64,000 nucleotides of DNA from Vicinamibacterales bacterium (GTDB lineage Bacteria; Acidobacteriota; Vicinamibacteria; Vicinamibacterales; UBA2999). Below the pieces are notes generated by a model. The model was not told the origin of the DNA and did not search any database. It saw nothing but the letters and a program-made list of their open reading frames with translations. The stretch covers positions 69,606 through 133,605 of the forward strand of contig JAWKHS010000019.1 in NCBI GenBank assembly GCA_041394705.1, read 5' to 3'. Each line of letters opens with the position of its first letter. The first letter of the stretch is position 1. Made by a program: the position numbers and the translations under genes. Positions 45,478-53,973 of the stretch are shown one piece after another.

Positions 45478-47376
45478 ATGGCACGCCTGCATCGACTGAC
45501 GCATCCCCTCGTGCGCGACACGCGCGGAGGGCCGCTCCGACGCGCCTCGTGGGACGAGGCGATCGAGCGCGCCGCCGCGGGGCTCAAGACCGTCGTGGAC
45601 CGCCGCGGCCCGCAGGCGTTCGGGCTCTTCAGCTGTTCGAAGAGCACGAACGAGATGAACTACGCCGCGCAGAAGTTCGCGCGCGCCGTCATCGGGTCGA
45701 ACAACATCGACAGCTGCAACCGTACTTGACACGCCCCCAGCGTCGCCGGTCTGGCGGCGGTCTTCGGAATGGGCGGCGGGACGACGTCGTATCGCGAGAT
45801 CGAGGAGACCGACTGCGTCCTCCTGTGGGGCTCGAACGCCCGCGAGACGCACCCGATCTTCTTCCATCACCTGCTCAAGGGGCTCCACCGGGGGGCGCGC
45901 CTGTTCGCCGTGGATCCCCGGCGCACGACCTCCGCGCAGTGGGCCGAGCTCTGGGCCGGCCTCGACGTCGGTACCGACATCGCCCTCGCGCATGCGATGG
46001 CGCGCGAGATCATCGTGTCCGGGCTGGCGCACCGGGAGTTCATCGCCAACGCCACCTCCGGCTTCGAGGCGTACAAGGCATCGGTCATGCCGTGGACGCT
46101 CGAGCGGGGCGAGCAGGCGACGGGCGTGCCGGCCGGCCTCATCCGCGAGATGGCGCACGGCTACGCGACGGCGCCGCGGGCCATGATCTGCTGGACGCTC
46201 GGCATCACCGAGCACCACAACGCCGTCGACAACGTGCTGTCGCTCATCAACCTCGCGCTGCTGACCGGGCACGTCGGGAGGTGGGGATCGGGCATCAATC
46301 CGCTGCGCGGCCAGAACAACGTCCAGGGCGGCGGCGACATGGGCGCGCTGCCGGACCGGCTTCCCGGGTTCCAGCACGTCGAGAACGACGAGGTCCGCGA
46401 GCGGTTCGATCGCGCCTGGGGTGTCGCGGTGCCCCCGAAACGCGGATGGCACCTGTCCGGGATGTTCGAGGCCATGGACCGTGGTGACCTCACGGCCCTG
46501 TACGTCATCGGCGAGAATCCGGCGCAGTCGGAGGCCGATCAGCACCGGGCGGAGCGGCTCCTCTCGAATCTGGAGTGCCTCGTCGTGCAGGACGTGATGC
46601 GGACGGCCACGGCGGAACTGGCCGACGTCGTCTTTCCGGCGGCGGCGGGCTCCTTCGAGTCGGAGGGCACGGTCACGTCGAGCGAGCGCCGCGTCCAGCG
46701 CGTGCGCCGCGCGAAGGCGCCGCTCGGCGAGAGCCGGGACGATCTCGACATCATCGTGTCCCTGGCGCGCGCCATGGGCGCGACGTGGCCGGCGACGGAC
46801 CCCGAGGGGATCTGGAACGAGCTCAGGACGCTGTCGCCCGTGCACACGGGCATGAGCTACGCGCGCCTGGAGGCCGAGGGCGGCCTGCACTGGCCCTGCT
46901 ACGACGACGACCACCCGGGCGAGGCGTTCCTGCACGCACGGCTCTGGGAGCGCCCGGTGGGCGGCGCCCGCGCGCCGTTCTCGGTCGTGGAGCACGCCCT
47001 GCCGGTCGAAGCCCTCGACGACGAGTACCCGATGCGACTCACGACGGGGCGCCGCCTGGCGGAGTACAACACCGGTGTGCAGACGGGCCGCTACGCGTCG
47101 CCCACCAGGCGGGGCGAGACCATCGACGTCTCGCCCGAGGACGCCGCGCGGCTGGGGTTCAGCGAAGGCCAGGCGGTGCGCGTCAGGTCCAGGCGCGGGA
47201 GCGTCGTCGCCCCCGTGCACATCGATCGGGCGCTCCGTCCCGGCCTCACGTTCATGACGTTCCACTTTCCGGAGGACGTCGCCACCAACCATCTCACGAT
47301 CGACGCCATCGACCCGAAGTCGGGCACGGCGGAGTTCAAGGCGGCCGCCGTCCGCCTGGAAGCAGTCGAAGGGTAG
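45478..47376 (+). CDS. fdhA: Formate dehydrogenase catalytic subunit, selenoprotein (MopB part)
   Basis: A 632-residue molybdopterin (bis-MGD) oxidoreductase that oxidises formate to CO2, or reduces CO2. The in-frame TGA at 45727-45729 (residue 84) falls in SCNRT-U-HAPSVAGL, where formate dehydrogenases have Sec or Cys as the Mo/W ligand, and the frame continues perfectly on both sides (GGGTTSYREIEETD, LWGSNARETHPIFF). It is therefore read as selenocysteine, aided by the hairpin at 45732-45775. The protein lacks the N-terminal [4Fe-4S] cysteine domain, which is encoded separately at 49257-50174. The C-terminal MoPterin-binding domain is present (LTTGRRLAEYNTGVQTG). Next gene: 3 nt after the stop. 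Partners are NuoE/F-like, so NAD+ is the likely acceptor. No signal peptide; cytoplasmic. Confidence 0.93.
45732..45775 (+). promoter_or_regulatory. Bacterial SECIS element
   Basis: Immediately after the UGA codon, GUCGCC (45742-45747) and GGCGGC (45753-45758) form a stem capped by the loop GGUCU (45748-45752). CGCCC (45732-45736) can pair with GGGCG (45771-45775) as an outer stem. The loop sequence, and its distance of 18 nt from UGA, match what I recall of the E. coli fdhF element bound by SelB. The U at 45743 may be the counterpart of the SelB-contacted U, though here it can also form a U-G pair. Confidence 0.85.
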
Positions 47377-47379
47377 CCA

Positions 47380-49260
47380 GTGGACATACACGTCGTCGGG
47401 CCGGAGGCCACGGCCGAGGAACGAAGCGCCGTCGATCACCTGCTCGGCCCGCCGGCGTCGGGATGGGAAGGCGGCGCGCGCGAGGCGCGCGACGGACGTT
47501 CGGCCCGAATCGGCCGCGGCGCGTCGGTGGAACGACGGCACCTCCTGCTGCCGGCCTTCCACGCGGTGCAGGACCGCGTGGGCTGGGTGAGCCGCGGCGC
47601 CCTCAACTACATCTGCCAGCGGCTCGTCGTGCCCCCGGCGGACGCCTGGGGGGTCCTGACCTTCTATCACTTGTTCGCCACCGCGCCCCGCCGGCGCACC
47701 GTGGCCCACGTGTGTGACGACATCGCGTGCCGGGCCCGCGGTGCCGAGGCGCTGTGCGCGTCACTGGAGGCCGCGCTCGGGCCCGCGGGGACGGCTGCCG
47801 GCGGCGGCGACGCGACCTGGATGCGCAGTCCCTGTCTGGGGCAGTGCGAGCGCGCCCCGGCGGTGCTCGTCGTCGGGGCGGGCCAGCCGGCCACGCGGCA
47901 CGTCGTGGCGCCGGCCGCCGACGCCGGCGAGATCGTGCGGGCACTGGCGCCTGGCGCGTCGGCGGGCGTGACCGAATCGCTCGCCGAACTGCGTCGCCTC
48001 GTGCCGCAGGCGGGCGACCCCAGCCTCAGGCTCCTTCGGCGCGTCGGCGTCGTGGATCCCACCAGTCTCGAGGCCTACCGGGGCTCGGGCGGGTATCGGG
48101 CGCTCGCGCGCGCGATCGAGCTCGGCCCGCGCGGCGTCGTCGCCGAGGTGAAGGCCTCGAAGCTCATGGGACGCGGCGGCGCGGCGTTTCCCACCGGCGT
48201 CAAGTGGGAGGCGGTGCTGGGCGAGCCCGCCCTGCCGCACTACGTCGTCTGCAACGCCGACGAGTCCGAGCCGGGCACCTTCAAGGACCGCGTCCTCATG
48301 ACGGGCGATCCGTTCGCCATCGTCGAGGCGATGACCATCTGCGGTATCGCCACGGGGAGCGAGCGCGGATTCCTCTACGTTCGCGGCGAGTATCCGGACG
48401 CCGAGGCCCGGATCGCCGGCGCCGCGGCCGCCGCCCGCGCGGCCGGCCTGCTCGGGCCGGACATCCTCGGGTCGGGCCACACGTTCGAGCTCGACGTGCG
48501 GCGCGGAGCCGGCGCCTACATCTGCGGCGAGGAAACGGCGCTCTTCAACTCGATCGAGGGGAAGCGGGGCGAGCCGCGATCGAAGCCGCCGTTCCCGAGC
48601 CAGTCGGGCGTGTTCGGCCAGCCCACCGTCGTGAACAACGTCGAGACCCTGGCGAACGTCCTCGACATCCTCACCGAGGGCGCCGCGGCGTGGGCGGCCG
48701 CGGGCACGCCGGCCTCCACGGGCACGCGGCTCTTCTGCGTCTCGGGTCACGTCGCGCGGCCCGGCCTGTACGAACTGCCGTTCGGCCGGACGCTGGGCGA
48801 CGTGCTCGACCTGGCCGGCGGCGTCGCGAGCGGCCGGCCACTGCAGGCGATCCTCCTCGGCGGCGCGGCCGGCATGTTCGTCGGGGCGGAGTCGCTGGGT
48901 CTGCGGCTGACGTTCGAGGACACGCGCTCCGCGTCGCTGACCCTGGGGTCGGGCGTCGTGATGGTGTTCGACGACACCGCCGACCTGCCGGACCTGCTCG
49001 GCCGCATCGCGCAGTTCTTCGAGGACGAGAGCTGTGGCCAGTGCGTCCCGTGCCGCGTGGGCACGGTGCGTCAGCGCGAGCTCCTGGAGCGGCTGCGGGC
49101 CGGCGCCGGCGCCGCCACGCCGGAGCGGCTGGCGCTCCTGAGCGAGCTGGGCCAGGCCATGCGCGACGCGTCGATCTGCGGCCTCGGCCAGACGGCCTCG
49201 TCGGCCGTCGAGTCGGCCGTCCAGCGGCTGCACGTCTTCCAGGGGGGGCACGCGTCGTGA
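47380..49260 (+). CDS. Formate dehydrogenase NuoE-NuoF fusion subunit (NADH/FMN, diaphorase)
   Basis: A 626-residue diaphorase subunit. Residues ~40-190 are a NuoE-like thioredoxin-fold [2Fe-2S] domain with cysteines in CDDIAC and CLGQC. From ~215 comes NuoF: NADH/FMN-binding GRGGAAFPTGVKW and GAGAYICGEETAL, then the [4Fe-4S] motif SCGQCVPCRVG and the last ligand in SICGLGQ. It passes electrons from the formate site to NAD+ (or the reverse). In most systems these are two genes (fdsG and fdsB); here they are fused. The GTG start follows GAAGGG and lies 3 nt after the catalytic subunit. Its stop overlaps the next start (GTGA). Confidence 0.93.
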   Translation: MDIHVVGPEATAEERSAVDHLLGPPASGWEGGAREARDGRSARIGRGASVERRHLLLPAFHAVQDRVGWVSRGALNYICQRLVVPPADAWGVLTFYHLFATAPRRRTVAHVCDDIACRARGAEALCASLEAALGPAGTAAGGGDATWMRSPCLGQCERAPAVLVVGAGQPATRHVVAPAADAGEIVRALAPGASAGVTESLAELRRLVPQAGDPSLRLLRRVGVVDPTSLEAYRGSGGYRALARAIELGPRGVVAEVKASKLMGRGGAAFPTGVKWEAVLGEPALPHYVVCNADESEPGTFKDRVLMTGDPFAIVEAMTICGIATGSERGFLYVRGEYPDAEARIAGAAAAARAAGLLGPDILGSGHTFELDVRRGAGAYICGEETALFNSIEGKRGEPRSKPPFPSQSGVFGQPTVVNNVETLANVLDILTEGAAAWAAAGTPASTGTRLFCVSGHVARPGLYELPFGRTLGDVLDLAGGVASGRPLQAILLGGAAGMFVGAESLGLRLTFEDTRSASLTLGSGVVMVFDDTADLPDLLGRIAQFFEDESCGQCVPCRVGTVRQRELLERLRAGAGAATPERLALLSELGQAMRDASICGLGQTASSAVESAVQRLHVFQGGHAS

Positions 49261-50174
49261 GCACCGAGAACGCCATCTGGTTCCACCTGCCGCCGCCGCC
49301 GGCCGTCACGCCGGTGGCGCCGCCGGCGCCCGCGGTGCCGACCGTCGCCGTCACCGTGGACGGAGCCGCCGTCGAGGTGCCCGAGGGGAGCACGCTGCTC
49401 GACGCCTGCCGCGCGGCGGGGAAGGACGTGCCCACGCTCTGCTACCTCGAGACCCTCACTCCCGTGAACGTGTGTCGCGTGTGCGTCGTGGAGCTCGAGG
49501 GCGCCCGCGTGCTCGCGCCCGCGTGCTCGCGGAAGGTCGAAGCCGGCATGACCGTCCACACCGACTCGCCGCGGGTCAGGACCGCGCGCAAGGTGGTGCT
49601 GGAACTGCTGGCGTCGTCGGTGGATCTGTCCACGGCCGACTCGCTGACGCCGATGCTGCGCGACTACGGCGCCGACCCCGAGCGCTTCGGCGCCGGAGCC
49701 GCCACCGTGGCCCAGCCCGTCAAGGACGACAACGACCTGTACGTCCGCGACTATTCCAAGTGCGTGCTCTGCTACAAGTGCGTCGAGGCCTGCGGCACCG
49801 ACGCCCAGAACACGTTCGCCATCGCCGTGGCGGGCCGCGGCTTCCACGCGCACATCTCGACCGAGCTGGACGTGCCGCTGCCGGAGTCCGCGTGCGTCTA
49901 CTGCGGCAACTGCATCGCGGTGTGCCCGACCGGCGCGCTCATGGCGAAGCCGGAGTTCGAGTTGCGCCAGGCCGGCGCGTGGGCGCCGGAGCGCCAGACG
50001 GTCACCGACACCATCTGCCCGTTCTGCGGCGTCGGATGCACGCTCACGGCGCACGTCCAGGACGACCGGATCGTCAAGGTCACCTCGCCCCTCGACAACA
50101 GCGTCACGCAGGGGAATCTCTGCGTGAAGGGCCGGTTCGGTTTCGAGTACGCGAACGAGTCTGAAGACCAGTAG
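49257..50174 (+). CDS. Formate dehydrogenase N-terminal iron-sulfur subunit (NuoG-like part of alpha)
   Basis: A 305-residue iron-sulfur protein. After a Pro-rich leader it has a plant-type [2Fe-2S] domain (C-x10-CRVC-x12-C), two [4Fe-4S] clusters (CVLCYKCVEAC and CVYCGNCIAVCP) and, at the C-terminus, the molybdopterin-oxidoreductase Fe4S4 motif CPFCGVGCTL with the final Cys in GNLCVKGRFGFEY. This is exactly the N-terminal half of a normal FdhA/FdsA chain; it ends where the Mo-binding domain would start, and that domain is the separate gene at 45478. It carries electrons between the Mo site and the diaphorase. The GTG start overlaps the NuoEF stop by GTGA. The gene order is thus permuted relative to an intact alpha subunit. 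Confidence 0.92.
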   Translation: MSTENAIWFHLPPPPAVTPVAPPAPAVPTVAVTVDGAAVEVPEGSTLLDACRAAGKDVPTLCYLETLTPVNVCRVCVVELEGARVLAPACSRKVEAGMTVHTDSPRVRTARKVVLELLASSVDLSTADSLTPMLRDYGADPERFGAGAATVAQPVKDDNDLYVRDYSKCVLCYKCVEACGTDAQNTFAIAVAGRGFHAHISTELDVPLPESACVYCGNCIAVCPTGALMAKPEFELRQAGAWAPERQTVTDTICPFCGVGCTLTAHVQDDRIVKVTSPLDNSVTQGNLCVKGRFGFEYANESEDQ

Positions 50175-50198
50175 GGACCAGGCACCAGGGGGAAGCGC

Positions 50199-50933
50199 AT
50201 GCGCGAGTCGTCACGCTGGACCACGCGCCGCGAGTGGCTGCTGTCGGGCGCCGCGGGAGTCGCCGTCATCGGCTTCGGCCGGCTGGGGGCCCGCGCGCAG
50301 GGCGCGCCGGTCAAGATCGGCATCATCGGATCCGGCCGCCAGGGCGGAGCGATCGGCCTGTTGTGGGCCAGGGCCGGGCACGAGGTGTTCTTCTCGTCCA
50401 GGCATCCCGAAACCCTCACGGACCTGGTCGCGCAGGCCGGGCCGAAGGCCAGGGCGGGCCTGCCCGAAGAAGCGGCGCAGTTCGGCGACGTCGTGCTGAT
50501 CGCCGTGCCCTACGGCGCGACGCCCCAGATCGGGCGCGACTACGCGAAGTACATGCAAGGCAAGATCGTCATCGACGTCGGCAACCCCAGGGTGGACCGC
50601 GACGGTGATGTCGGCAAGGACGGCCTGGCGCGCGGCACGGGCGTCACGTCGAAGGAGTACCTCCCGGGCGTGCGCCTCGTGCGCGCCCTGAACGCGCTGA
50701 GCTACACGCAGGTCACGAAGGAGGCGCACCGCGCCGGCGAGAAGCTGGGCATCCCCATCGCCTCGGACGACCAGGCGGCCATCGCGATGACCGTTCGCCT
50801 CGTCACCGACGCCGGGTTCGACCCCGTGGTCGTCGGCGGCCTGGCGCGAGCGCGCGAGTTCGACGCCGGCACCCCCGTGTACGTGAAAGGCCTGACGGCA
50901 GCGCAACTGAAGGCCGCCCTGAAGCTGCCCTAG
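50199..50933 (+). CDS. Tat-exported Rossmann oxidoreductase, NADPH-dependent F420 reductase-like
   Basis: A 244-residue protein with an N-terminal Tat-like signal (TTRREWLLSGAAGVAVIGF; Arg at 10 and 11) followed by a dinucleotide-binding domain starting KIGIIGSGRQGGAIG. Similarity is to the NADP-binding F420-reductase-like group (also NAD(P)-binding domains that pair with F420H2:NADP+ oxidoreductase), including VVLIAVPYGA and the tail with ALNALSYTQV. An exported Rossmann protein is unusual and suggests tightly bound cofactor. The start ATG is preceded by GGGGGAAG. The gene follows the formate dehydrogenase operon by 24 nt and may be cotranscribed. The electron donor/acceptor is unknown. Confidence 0.8.
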   Translation: MRESSRWTTRREWLLSGAAGVAVIGFGRLGARAQGAPVKIGIIGSGRQGGAIGLLWARAGHEVFFSSRHPETLTDLVAQAGPKARAGLPEEAAQFGDVVLIAVPYGATPQIGRDYAKYMQGKIVIDVGNPRVDRDGDVGKDGLARGTGVTSKEYLPGVRLVRALNALSYTQVTKEAHRAGEKLGIPIASDDQAAIAMTVRLVTDAGFDPVVVGGLARAREFDAGTPVYVKGLTAAQLKAALKLP

Positions 50934-50980
50934 GGCTCACTCGAATCGGCCCCGGCGGCGGCGGCCGAGGAGGAGTGCGC

Positions 50981-51949
50981 ATGGAAGGGCTCGTGAAGGC
51001 CTGGGGACGCATCCTGACCGGATACCGTCCCAGTCTGTCGATCGAGATCACGCGCGAGTGTCCCCTCAGATGCCCGGGCTGCTACGCGTACGGCGACGCC
51101 CACCTCGGCGGCGCCGTGACGCTGCGCGACATGAGCGACCTGCGCGGCGAGGACCTGGTGGCCAACGTCCTGGCCCTGGTGGACCGCACGCGGCCCGTGC
51201 ACGTCTCGATCGTGGGCGGGGAGCCGCTGGTGCGCTACCGCGAGCTCGACGCCCTCCTGCCGCGGCTCGCCGACCGCGGCATCTACACGCAGCTGGTGAC
51301 GAGCGCCGTCCGCCCGATTCCGCCGTCCTGGGCGTCGGTTCCACGCCTGCAGATCTGCGTCTCGATCGACGGACTGCCGGCCGAGCACGACGTGCGGCGC
51401 GCGCCCGCCACCTACGATCGGATCCTGAGGCACATCGCCGGCCACCGGATCACCGTGCACTGCACCGTGACCCGCCAGCAGGCGGCGCGCGAAGGCTACC
51501 TCGACGAGTTCGTCGACTTCTGGGCGGCCAACGCCGACACGCGGACCATCTGGGTGAGCCTCTACACGCCGCAGGTCGGCGAGGAGAGCGCCGAGTGCCT
51601 GTCGGCGGATGACCGGGCACGTGTCGTCGCCGCGCTGCACCGCCTCCGCGCGCGCGTGCCGAAGCTGCAGATGCCCCACGGGCTCCTGACGGCATTGACC
51701 GCGCCGCCAGCCTCGCCCGGCGACTGCATCTTCGCGCAGACGACCGAGTGCGTGTCGGCGGACCTCACCACCCGCATCACGCCCTGCCAGTTCGGGGGGA
51801 CACCGGACTGCCAGCGCTGCGGCTGCATGGCCTCGGCGGCCCTCGCCGCCGTCGGACGGCACCGCCTGCCGGGCGGCCTGAGGGTGGAGTCGATCTTCAA
51901 GGCCTCGTTCGCCGTTGGCGAGCGCGTCCGCCGCCGGCGGCCGCACTGA
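50981..51949 (+). CDS. Radical SAM protein
   Basis: A 322-residue radical SAM enzyme. The cluster motif is CPLRCPGC (Cys at 27, 31, 34), and GGEPL follows for SAM binding. The C-terminal part contains several Cys (GDCIF..., TPCQF..., DCQRCGC), suggesting a SPASM-like auxiliary cluster. No signal peptide. GAGGAGGAG precedes the ATG; a GTG two codons upstream overlaps this ribosome-binding site. It is 47 nt after the exported Rossmann protein and in the same direction. Family members modify peptides or build cofactors; no precursor peptide is visible nearby, so the substrate is open. Confidence 0.88.
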   Translation: MEGLVKAWGRILTGYRPSLSIEITRECPLRCPGCYAYGDAHLGGAVTLRDMSDLRGEDLVANVLALVDRTRPVHVSIVGGEPLVRYRELDALLPRLADRGIYTQLVTSAVRPIPPSWASVPRLQICVSIDGLPAEHDVRRAPATYDRILRHIAGHRITVHCTVTRQQAAREGYLDEFVDFWAANADTRTIWVSLYTPQVGEESAECLSADDRARVVAALHRLRARVPKLQMPHGLLTALTAPPASPGDCIFAQTTECVSADLTTRITPCQFGGTPDCQRCGCMASAALAAVGRHRLPGGLRVESIFKASFAVGERVRRRRPH

Positions 51950-51967
51950 GCCGTCCGGCGCCGTCCC

Positions 51968-52061
51968 TTGGCCCGCGGCGCCGCCTCCGAGCGGCGCCCT
52001 GGCTATTGGCCTGCGGCGCCGCCTCCGAGCGGCGCCCTGGCTATTGGCCTGCGGCGCCGCC
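51968..52061. repeat. 38-bp tandem repeat with hairpins at the ggt 3' end
   Basis: A 38-bp unit is present twice (51968-52005 and 52006-52043) plus an 18-bp partial copy to 52061; the copies differ by one base. Each full unit contains GGCGCCGC-CTCCGA-GCGGCGCC, an 8-bp stem with a 6-nt loop. The ggt stop codon (52041-52043) lies at the end of the second unit, so the unit duplicates the end of ggt and its downstream hairpin. Convergent to the radical SAM gene, the hairpins could terminate both transcripts, though no T-run follows. Confidence 0.85.
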
Positions 52062-53729
52062 GTCGGCCTGACGCCGGTCCACGCCGCCTTCGAGAAGGCC
52101 GTCCTTCAGCACGATGACCTCGGCCACGCCCTGGCTGCCGCCCTCGGACACGTTGTGGCCCATCGCCTTCAGCTTCGCGATGGTGTCGGCCGAGAACCCG
52201 TACCGCTCCATGGACAGGCGATCGGGCAGCCACTGGTGGTGCATGCGCCCGGCGTCCACGGCTTCCTGGGCGTTCATGCCGAAGTCCACGACGTTCAGGA
52301 TGGTCATGAGCACGGTGTTGATGATGGTCCGGCCTCCGGGCGAGCCCGTGACCATGAAGAGCTGGCCGTCCCTGGCCAGGATCATCGGGGACATGCTGGA
52401 GAGCGGGCGCTTGTACGGCAGCGCGAGGTTCGGCTTGGTCCCGATGTTGCCGCGCTCGTCGGTCATCTCCGGCGCGGAGTTGAAGTCGCCCAGCTCGTTG
52501 TTCAGCAGGAAGCCCGCACCCGGCACGACGATCCGCGAGCCGTACCCGTACTCGAGCGTGTAGGTCAGGGACACGGCGTTGTGCGTGCCGTCCACCACCG
52601 AGAGGTGGGTCGTTTCCTGCGATTCGGTCGGCCACGTGAACGACGTCGGCGACGACACCGAGGCCTTGTTCGGGTTGATGGTCTTGCGGACCTGTGTCGC
52701 GTAGTCCTTCGACAGGAGCTGGGTCACGGGAATGCCGCTGTTGAAGTCGGGATCGCCGAGGTGCTGGGCGCGATCCGCGAACGCACGCCGCATCGACTCC
52801 GCCACGAGGTGGAGGTTCTGGGCCGAGCCGTAGCCGGCGGCCTTCAGGTCGTAGCCTTCGAGGATGTTCAGCATCTCGCTGACGGCGATGCCGCCCGAAC
52901 TGGGCGGCGGCATCCCGATGAGCTCGTAGCCGCGGTAGGTGCTCGTGACGGGCGTGCGCTCCTTGGCCTCGTACTTCTTCAGGTCGTCGCGCGTGATGAG
53001 CCCGCCGTTGGCCTTCATCTCCTTCTCGATGAGCTCGGCCGTCTCGCCTTCGTAGAAGCCCTTCGGCCCGTTGTCGGCGATCCGCTGGAGGGTGCGGGCG
53101 AGATCCGGCTGCTTCAGGAGCTCGCCGGCCTGGTAGGGCTGGCCGTTCTTCGTGAACTGCGCCAGAGACGCCGGGAACTTCTTGAACTCGGGAATCATCC
53201 GCTCGAGCGACCGCGCCAGGTCGATGCTGATCGGGAATCCGTCGCGCGCGAGTGCCACGGCCGGCGCGACCAGGTCCTTCCAGGGCGTGCGGCCCAGCTT
53301 CTGGTGCGCCAGGTACAGACCGGCCACGGTGCCGGGCACGCCGACGGAGCGGTGGCTGTTGTGGTGGATGTCGAAGTCGTACTTGCCGTCCTTCATCCAC
53401 ATCGTCGGGCTCGACCCGGCGGGCGCCATCTCGCGGAAGTCGAACGTGGTCGACGTGCCGTCGGCCGCGCGGTACACGATGAAGCCGCCGCCCCCGATGT
53501 TCCCGGCGGTGGGGTGGGTGACGGCGAGGGCGAACGCGGTGGCGACGGCGCCGTCGATGGCGTTCCCGCCGCCCTTCATCACCCGCCAGCCGGCCTCGGA
53601 GGCGATGTCGCTCGCCGAGATGACCATGCCGCCCTTGGCGCGGTACGGCAGGTTCCCGGCGTGCAGAGTGAGCGCCAGGGAACAGACGGCGAGCGCCACC
53701 AGGGGCGCGGCGGGACGTCGGGTACGCAT
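52041..53729 (-). CDS. ggt: Gamma-glutamyltransferase
   Basis: A 562-residue Ntn-hydrolase precursor that cleaves glutathione and other gamma-glutamyl compounds in the periplasm. The signal sequence is at the N-terminus (ALVALAVCSLALTLHA). The autoprocessing/catalytic Thr lies in ESQETTHLSVVD, starting the small subunit, with SMSPMILARDG and GSPGGRTIINTV further on. Length is normal (E. coli 580). The start ATG has GGAGG 6 nt upstream; the frame could extend 17 codons further but overlaps the promoter. The C-terminus is short and ends in the 38-bp repeat (AAGQ). Transcribed alone from the promoter at 53752-53780. Confidence 0.96.
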   Translation of the reverse strand: MRTRRPAAPLVALAVCSLALTLHAGNLPYRAKGGMVISASDIASEAGWRVMKGGGNAIDGAVATAFALAVTHPTAGNIGGGGFIVYRAADGTSTTFDFREMAPAGSSPTMWMKDGKYDFDIHHNSHRSVGVPGTVAGLYLAHQKLGRTPWKDLVAPAVALARDGFPISIDLARSLERMIPEFKKFPASLAQFTKNGQPYQAGELLKQPDLARTLQRIADNGPKGFYEGETAELIEKEMKANGGLITRDDLKKYEAKERTPVTSTYRGYELIGMPPPSSGGIAVSEMLNILEGYDLKAAGYGSAQNLHLVAESMRRAFADRAQHLGDPDFNSGIPVTQLLSKDYATQVRKTINPNKASVSSPTSFTWPTESQETTHLSVVDGTHNAVSLTYTLEYGYGSRIVVPGAGFLLNNELGDFNSAPEMTDERGNIGTKPNLALPYKRPLSSMSPMILARDGQLFMVTGSPGGRTIINTVLMTILNVVDFGMNAQEAVDAGRMHHQWLPDRLSMERYGFSADTIAKLKAMGHNVSEGGSQGVAEVIVLKDGLLEGGVDRRQADGGAAGQ

Positions 53730-53751
53730 CGGAGCCTCCAAATCGTCTCCG

Positions 53752-53780
53752 ACGATAGGGGACGACGGGAAGGCAGTCAA
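53752..53780 (-). promoter_or_regulatory. Promoter of ggt
   Basis: Minus strand: -35 TTGACT (53780-53775), 17-nt spacer, -10 TATCGT (53757-53752). The predicted start is near 53745, with a leader of about 16 nt that includes the GGAGG ribosome-binding site. Confidence 0.7.
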
Positions 53781-53799
53781 GGACGGCCTGCGCCCCGTG

Positions 53800-53973
53800 T
53801 CACAGCCCCGGCTTCCGCCTGGCGAAGACGAGCGTGAGGATGGCGAGCAGGATCTCGTCCAGGAAGGGCACGACGTCAGGAATCACCAGGTCGAGGCCGA
53901 GCAGCGCCGCCGCCAGCAGGAACAGCCGCGGCGTGGCCAGTCGGGACAGGAAGTTGGCGAGCAGGGTGGGCAT
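53800..53973 (-). CDS. Small hydrophobic protein, DUF6116-like
   Basis: A 57-residue protein: MPTLLANFLSRLATPR, then a hydrophobic stretch FLLAAALLGLDLVIPD, then FLDEILLAILTLVFARR and a basic tail. The pattern of two hydrophobic helices separated by a D..(I/V)PD..PF.DE motif resembles the DUF6116 family of small membrane proteins. Its stop codon lies upstream of the ggt promoter and its frame is clear of other genes. No ribosome-binding site is visible, so expression is uncertain. It was identified by reading the sequence; it is below common ORF length cutoffs. Confidence 0.6.
   Translation of the reverse strand: MPTLLANFLSRLATPRLFLLAAALLGLDLVIPDVVPFLDEILLAILTLVFARRKPGL

Noticed and set aside
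45727..45729. TGA as a nonsense mutation that splits the formate dehydrogenase gene into a pseudogene
   Set aside because: The stop is at the Sec/Cys ligand position, the frame is otherwise intact, and a SECIS hairpin follows directly.
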